Shown piece after piece: positions 6,994 to 9,813 of a stretch of 9,813 nt of DNA; position 1 is the first letter of the stretch; every line of letters starts with the position of its first letter. The stretch comes from an uncultured Dialister sp. (GTDB taxonomy: Bacteria > Bacillota > Negativicutes > Veillonellales > Dialisteraceae). The DNA lies in NCBI GenBank assembly GCA_900759415.1, contig CAAEVC010000147.1:1-9813 (forward strand), in the 5' to 3' direction. Below the pieces are notes generated by a model that worked only from the letters and a program-made list of their open reading frames with translations, was not told where the DNA came from and did no database searches. The position numbers and the translations under genes are program-made.

Positions 6994-7011
6994 TTATTAT
7001 AGCTATAATAA
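6994..7011. promoter_or_regulatory. Perfect 18-bp AT-rich palindrome between the divergent promoters
   Basis: The arms TTATTATAG and CTATAATAA form a perfect 18-bp palindrome in the middle of the control region, flanked by TATATAT tracts. It could be an operator for a dimeric regulator of both operons. The AT-rich setting raises the odds that it arose by chance. Confidence 0.3.
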
Positions 7012-7083
7012 TTATATATGATTCATTAGTGTATTTTATCTATTCATTCAAATTATAAATCAATTACTTGAGTGCATTTTTAT

Positions 7084-7112
7084 ATAACAAAACCTTTTTA
7101 TCGTGGTATACT
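7084..7112 (+). promoter_or_regulatory. Extended -10 promoter of the sensor kinase operon
   Basis: ATAACA (7084-7089) and TATACT (7107-7112) are separated by 17 bp, and TGG immediately before the -10 makes it an extended -10 element. Transcription would start near 7119, giving a leader of about 40 nt. This suits steady low-level expression of a sensor operon. Confidence 0.6.
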
Positions 7113-7158
7113 TAAAGAAATACGAATCACATTCATTTGAACCCATAAGGAGGAAATC

Positions 7159-8907
7159 ATGGAAACCATCTTTATTCCCATGAACTCATCCTGGGTCCTC
7201 GGGATCCAGCACGTCTGGTTCGGTATTTCTATTTTTTTGCTGCTCCTTCTTCTCATCTGCCGGACTACCTTTTTCCGTGAGGCCATATCTGCTAAATTTT
7301 TCACAAGAAAACAGATCCTCATATTCACATTCATGTTCTCCATCCTGTCCATATGCGGCACCTACTGGAACGTCAGTGCCGGCGGCGGCATCATCAACTT
7401 CCGGGCCGTAGGTATTATTCTCGCCGGATTCGTCGGCGGTCCCGTCGTCGGTACCGTCACCGGGCTCATTACCGGATTCCACCGTGCTTTCTTCATCTCC
7501 ACCGACGCTTCTTTCATCCATGGTGGCCTTTCCATTCTCCAGGGCATCGCTGCCGGATTTATGGCCAAACGATTGAAACGGCATCACAGCCAGCTCTGGC
7601 TGTGGTCCTTCCTCGACGCCTTCACACTGGAAATCCTCTTCTGGCTTTTCTTTGCCTTCTTCACATGGAACCAGACCCTGGCCAATCCGGAAGATTTCTT
7701 CTCCCTTTCCCTGCCAATTATCGTCACAAACACCATCGCTGTCAGTATCTTCTACATGGTCATGGAATTTTTCATTCACCAGAGAGACTCTGAAAAGACT
7801 GCTACCACCAAAGCCACCTTCGACGCTGTATCCAGCCTCTTCTCCACCCTCCACGACGGATTCAACGACAACAACATCACAAAAATCGCAGAACTCATGA
7901 CAGCCTCCCTCCCCACCCTCATCTGGACCGCCATTTCCTACAATGGAAACCTGTATACCCGGACCAACTTCAAAAACGAAGCCGATGAAAACCAGGGAAG
8001 CGCCGAACTCTCCATCCTGAAACTTCAGGAAACACTCCCGCCCATGTCCCACACCATACGGCTTCCTGTCACCTACAACCATGAAACCGTAGGTTACATC
8101 ATGGCTGCCAAGAGCAAAGGCGACACCTTCACCAAACTGGGCATCGAATTTCTCCACGGCATCTGCCATGTCCTGGAAGCCATCTACGAATACGACAAAA
8201 TGAAAGAAGAAGAAAATCTTCTCGCCGAAGCGGAAATCAGGGCTCTTCAGGCACAGATCAATCCTCATTTCCTCTACAACACATTAAATACCATCAATTA
8301 CTACATCAGGAGCAACCCGGACAACGCGCGAAAACTGGTCCAGCACCTCTCCGACTACTTCCGCCACAGCCTGAACAATCCGTCAAGGCTCATCCCCATT
8401 TCCGAAGAACTCCATGTCATCGAATGCTACACAGAACTGGAAAAAGCAAGATTCGGAGAGAAACTTAAAATTATCTACAAATTTCCCAAAGAGAAGATCA
8501 ATACCATCCAGATACCGCCCCTTCTCCTTCAGCCCCTCGTAGAAAATGCCATTATTCACGGCATCTTCAAAAAAGAAGGGGGTGGAAAAATTCAGGTCGG
8601 CCTCATCGAACACCCGAATCACTTCAAGATTTACGTACTGGATACCGGTATTGGCATACCTGCCAGAAAGAGAAAAAGACTTCTCATCAGTCACAAGAGA
8701 AGAGACCAGATCGGCCTCATCAATGTGCATCAGCGTCTTATTTCCCTTTTCGGTTCCTCCTCCCGTCTGCATATCGTAAGTAAAGAAGGAAGAGGCACCC
8801 TTGTATTTGCCAATATCCCAAAGATTGAAAAAGAAGAAAAAGAACAGGAATCCGAATCTGACACCATCGATCAGACCATCGTTCTGCACCCTGCAGTTAA
8901 AGAATAA
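7159..8907 (+). CDS. LytS-type membrane sensor histidine kinase
   Basis: This 582-residue kinase belongs to the LytS/BtsS/YpdA group. Residues 15-205 hold about six membrane segments, including the 5TM-LYT receptor signature: N80-F-R82, the glycine-rich GFVGGPVVGTVTGLITG near 90-106 and H108-R109. Residues about 220-345 are a GAF-like linker. The kinase core has the phosphoacceptor His370 in INPHFLYNTLNTI, the N-box LVENAIIHG with Asn463 and the G-box DTGIGIP at 495-501. A charged tail of about 28 residues (EKEEKEQESESD) follows the ATPase domain. AAGGAGG stands 5 nt before the start. R82 and R109 have the same 27-residue spacing as the pyruvate-binding arginines 72 and 99 of E. coli BtsS, but the positions matching Cys110 and Ser113 are Ile120 and Gly123. 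The signal is therefore likely a carboxylate, possibly malonate given the divergent mad operon (inference). Codons are unusually rich in C-ending forms compared with mdcA. Confidence 0.9.
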   Translation: METIFIPMNSSWVLGIQHVWFGISIFLLLLLLICRTTFFREAISAKFFTRKQILIFTFMFSILSICGTYWNVSAGGGIINFRAVGIILAGFVGGPVVGTVTGLITGFHRAFFISTDASFIHGGLSILQGIAAGFMAKRLKRHHSQLWLWSFLDAFTLEILFWLFFAFFTWNQTLANPEDFFSLSLPIIVTNTIAVSIFYMVMEFFIHQRDSEKTATTKATFDAVSSLFSTLHDGFNDNNITKIAELMTASLPTLIWTAISYNGNLYTRTNFKNEADENQGSAELSILKLQETLPPMSHTIRLPVTYNHETVGYIMAAKSKGDTFTKLGIEFLHGICHVLEAIYEYDKMKEEENLLAEAEIRALQAQINPHFLYNTLNTINYYIRSNPDNARKLVQHLSDYFRHSLNNPSRLIPISEELHVIECYTELEKARFGEKLKIIYKFPKEKINTIQIPPLLLQPLVENAIIHGIFKKEGGGKIQVGLIEHPNHFKIYVLDTGIGIPARKRKRLLISHKRRDQIGLINVHQRLISLFGSSSRLHIVSKEGRGTLVFANIPKIEKEEKEQESESDTIDQTIVLHPAVKE

Positions 8908-8917
8908 AGGAGACGAA

Positions 8918-9673
8918 ATGGAAGAAGAAATCAAAGTCCTGGTAGCCGACGACGAACTCCCTGCAAGAGGAGAACTTCAATACGAACTTTCTACTATCCC
9001 CGGTGTAAAAATCATGGGTGAATGCAGCAACGGAAAGGAAGTCCTTTCCTTCCTTAAATGCCATCCCAATGTAGACCTTCTCTTCCTGGACATCGAAATG
9101 CCCATCATGAACGGACTTGAATGTGCCAAAGAAATCGGAAAAATGGACCTTTCCACCAAAATTGTATTTGCTACCGGTTACAGCCAGTTTGCCCTTCAGG
9201 CCTTCGACCTCGAAGCCTTCGACTACATACTGAAACCTTACTCTGAGCCGAGACTCCGCCGAATCATTACCCGTCTTCAGGACAGCCTTTCTCTTCAGAG
9301 AAAAAAGAAAATCCCTGGAGAAGTCTCCGTCTACTCCCAGAAAATCTCTCTCCAGACAAAAAACAAGACCATCCGCATTTCTCCCTCCGAGGAAATCGTC
9401 CTGGTCTCTACGGAAAAATCCGACCGTTCCCTTTTCTACACCACCAGCGGCATCATCGAATCCAAAATGACCTTAAGAGACATAGAAACCCTCCTTGCTC
9501 CTCTGGGATTCTTCCGCACCCACAAAGGCTATATCGTCAACCTATCCATGATCCACGAAATCTCCCCGCAGGACAATGGCACCCTTCTACTCACCATGAC
9601 TCGATACGATAAAGAAAAAATCCCCGTCTCAAGACACTACATCAAATCATTCAAAGACACATTGCATATATAG
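8918..9673 (+). CDS. LytTR-family response regulator
   Basis: This 251-residue protein is a two-domain regulator. Residues 4-122 form the receiver: acidic pair Asp11/Asp12, phosphoacceptor Asp58 in FLDIEMPIMNG, Thr86 and Lys106 in ILKPY. Residues about 143-248 form a LytTR DNA-binding domain with the signature FFRTHKGYIVNLSMI (198-212) and PVSRHYIKSFK near the end. The ATG at 8918 is chosen because GGAG lies 5 nt upstream and the receiver fold begins at once; the open frame extends back to 8801 but that part overlaps the kinase gene. It follows the kinase stop by 10 nt, so the two are cotranscribed and almost certainly a cognate pair. Its predicted target is the repeat pair upstream of madL. 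No clear terminator follows within the window. Confidence 0.92.
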   Translation: MEEEIKVLVADDELPARGELQYELSTIPGVKIMGECSNGKEVLSFLKCHPNVDLLFLDIEMPIMNGLECAKEIGKMDLSTKIVFATGYSQFALQAFDLEAFDYILKPYSEPRLRRIITRLQDSLSLQRKKKIPGEVSVYSQKISLQTKNKTIRISPSEEIVLVSTEKSDRSLFYTTSGIIESKMTLRDIETLLAPLGFFRTHKGYIVNLSMIHEISPQDNGTLLLTMTRYDKEKIPVSRHYIKSFKDTLHI

Positions 9674-9678
9674 AAACA

Positions 9679-9726
9679 GAGTTGAGTGCAGAGAGTTGAG
9701 AGTTGAGCGGTCGTGCCGGCTAAACT
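9679..9726 (+). repeat. 48-nt heptad repeat element, right copy
   Basis: Six bases after the regulator stop codon the sequence runs GAGTTGA, GTGCAGA, GAGTTGA, GAGTTGA and then GCGG plus a tail containing CGGCT. It is the counterpart, in inverted orientation, of the copy at 224-271 (34 of 48 identical without gaps). As on the left, it lies downstream of a gene and reads away from it. It shows no obvious hairpin of its own. Confidence 0.55.
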
Positions 9727-9813
9727 GTACCCCTTGTCAAGGACACTTTCCAATAGTGGACTCCTTAATTTTAGACAGTCAACAATCGTACTCCCATTCA
9801 AATAGACATTCGA
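9727..9813. other. Non-coding right edge, possible insertion-sequence end
   Basis: No ORF is present. Two imperfect direct repeats with a shared frame, GTACCCCTT...GGACA (9727-9745) and GGACTCCTT...AGACA (starting near 9758), resemble the GGAC/CCTT-type ends seen in IS3-family elements. No transposase lies in the window, so this is only a suggestion; the element, if real, would lie to the right. Confidence 0.25.

Noticed and set aside
7186..8268. A 360-codon open frame antisense to the kinase gene
   Set aside because: Its composition (runs of Phe, Glu and Gly) mirrors the C-rich third positions of the kinase gene, and the kinase frame carries clear family motifs.
8801..8917. A 39-residue N-terminal extension of the response regulator
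   Set aside because: It lies inside the kinase gene in another frame, is lysine-rich without structure, and the ATG at 8918 has its own ribosome site directly before the receiver domain.

Overview
The window looks like a piece of chromosome from a diderm Firmicute of the class Negativicutes (Dialister/Megasphaera/Veillonella-like). It combines an outer-membrane autotransporter, which needs a Gram-negative envelope, with Firmicute-style AAGGAGG ribosome binding sites, a LytS/LytTR two-component system and MadL/MadM malonate carrier subunits. This placement is inference from gene content and style; no search was run.

Layout from left to right. Positions 1-319 hold the probable start of a gene running off the left edge on the minus strand, a short direct repeat, one copy of a 48-nt heptad repeat element and a hairpin terminator. 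Positions 320-3334 (minus) encode a 1004-residue autotransporter with a signal peptide, a repeat-bearing passenger and a C-terminal beta-barrel. Positions 3335-3728 are intergenic, with the autotransporter promoter, a possible 26-codon ORF and a 32-bp palindromic terminator. Positions 3729-6746 (minus) form a compact operon, transcribed madL-madM-mdcA: the two-subunit malonate carrier followed by a malonate CoA-transferase of the MdcA type. The operon appears closed, with a promoter near 6889-6917 and a terminator at 3683-3714, and it carries none of the other malonate decarboxylase subunits. Positions 6747-7158 are the divergent control region. Positions 7159-9673 (plus) encode a LytS-type membrane histidine kinase and a LytTR response regulator in one operon. 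Positions 9674-9813 hold a second copy of the 48-nt heptad element and a possible insertion-sequence end.

The genes read as one physiological unit. The kinase and regulator face away from the mad operon. Directly upstream of the madL promoter are two identical 9-bp direct repeats (TGCATCTTA on the minus strand) separated by exactly 12 bp, which is the architecture of LytTR binding sites. A third, diverged copy abuts the -35 box. The simplest model is that the kinase senses an external carboxylate, probably malonate, and that the regulator switches on malonate uptake and conversion to malonyl-CoA. The kinase keeps two arginines with the same 27-residue spacing as the pyruvate-binding pair of E. 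coli BtsS, but not the other two reported pocket residues. The 171-nt gap between madM and mdcA contains three segments that can form two mutually exclusive hairpins, so a second layer of RNA-level control is possible.
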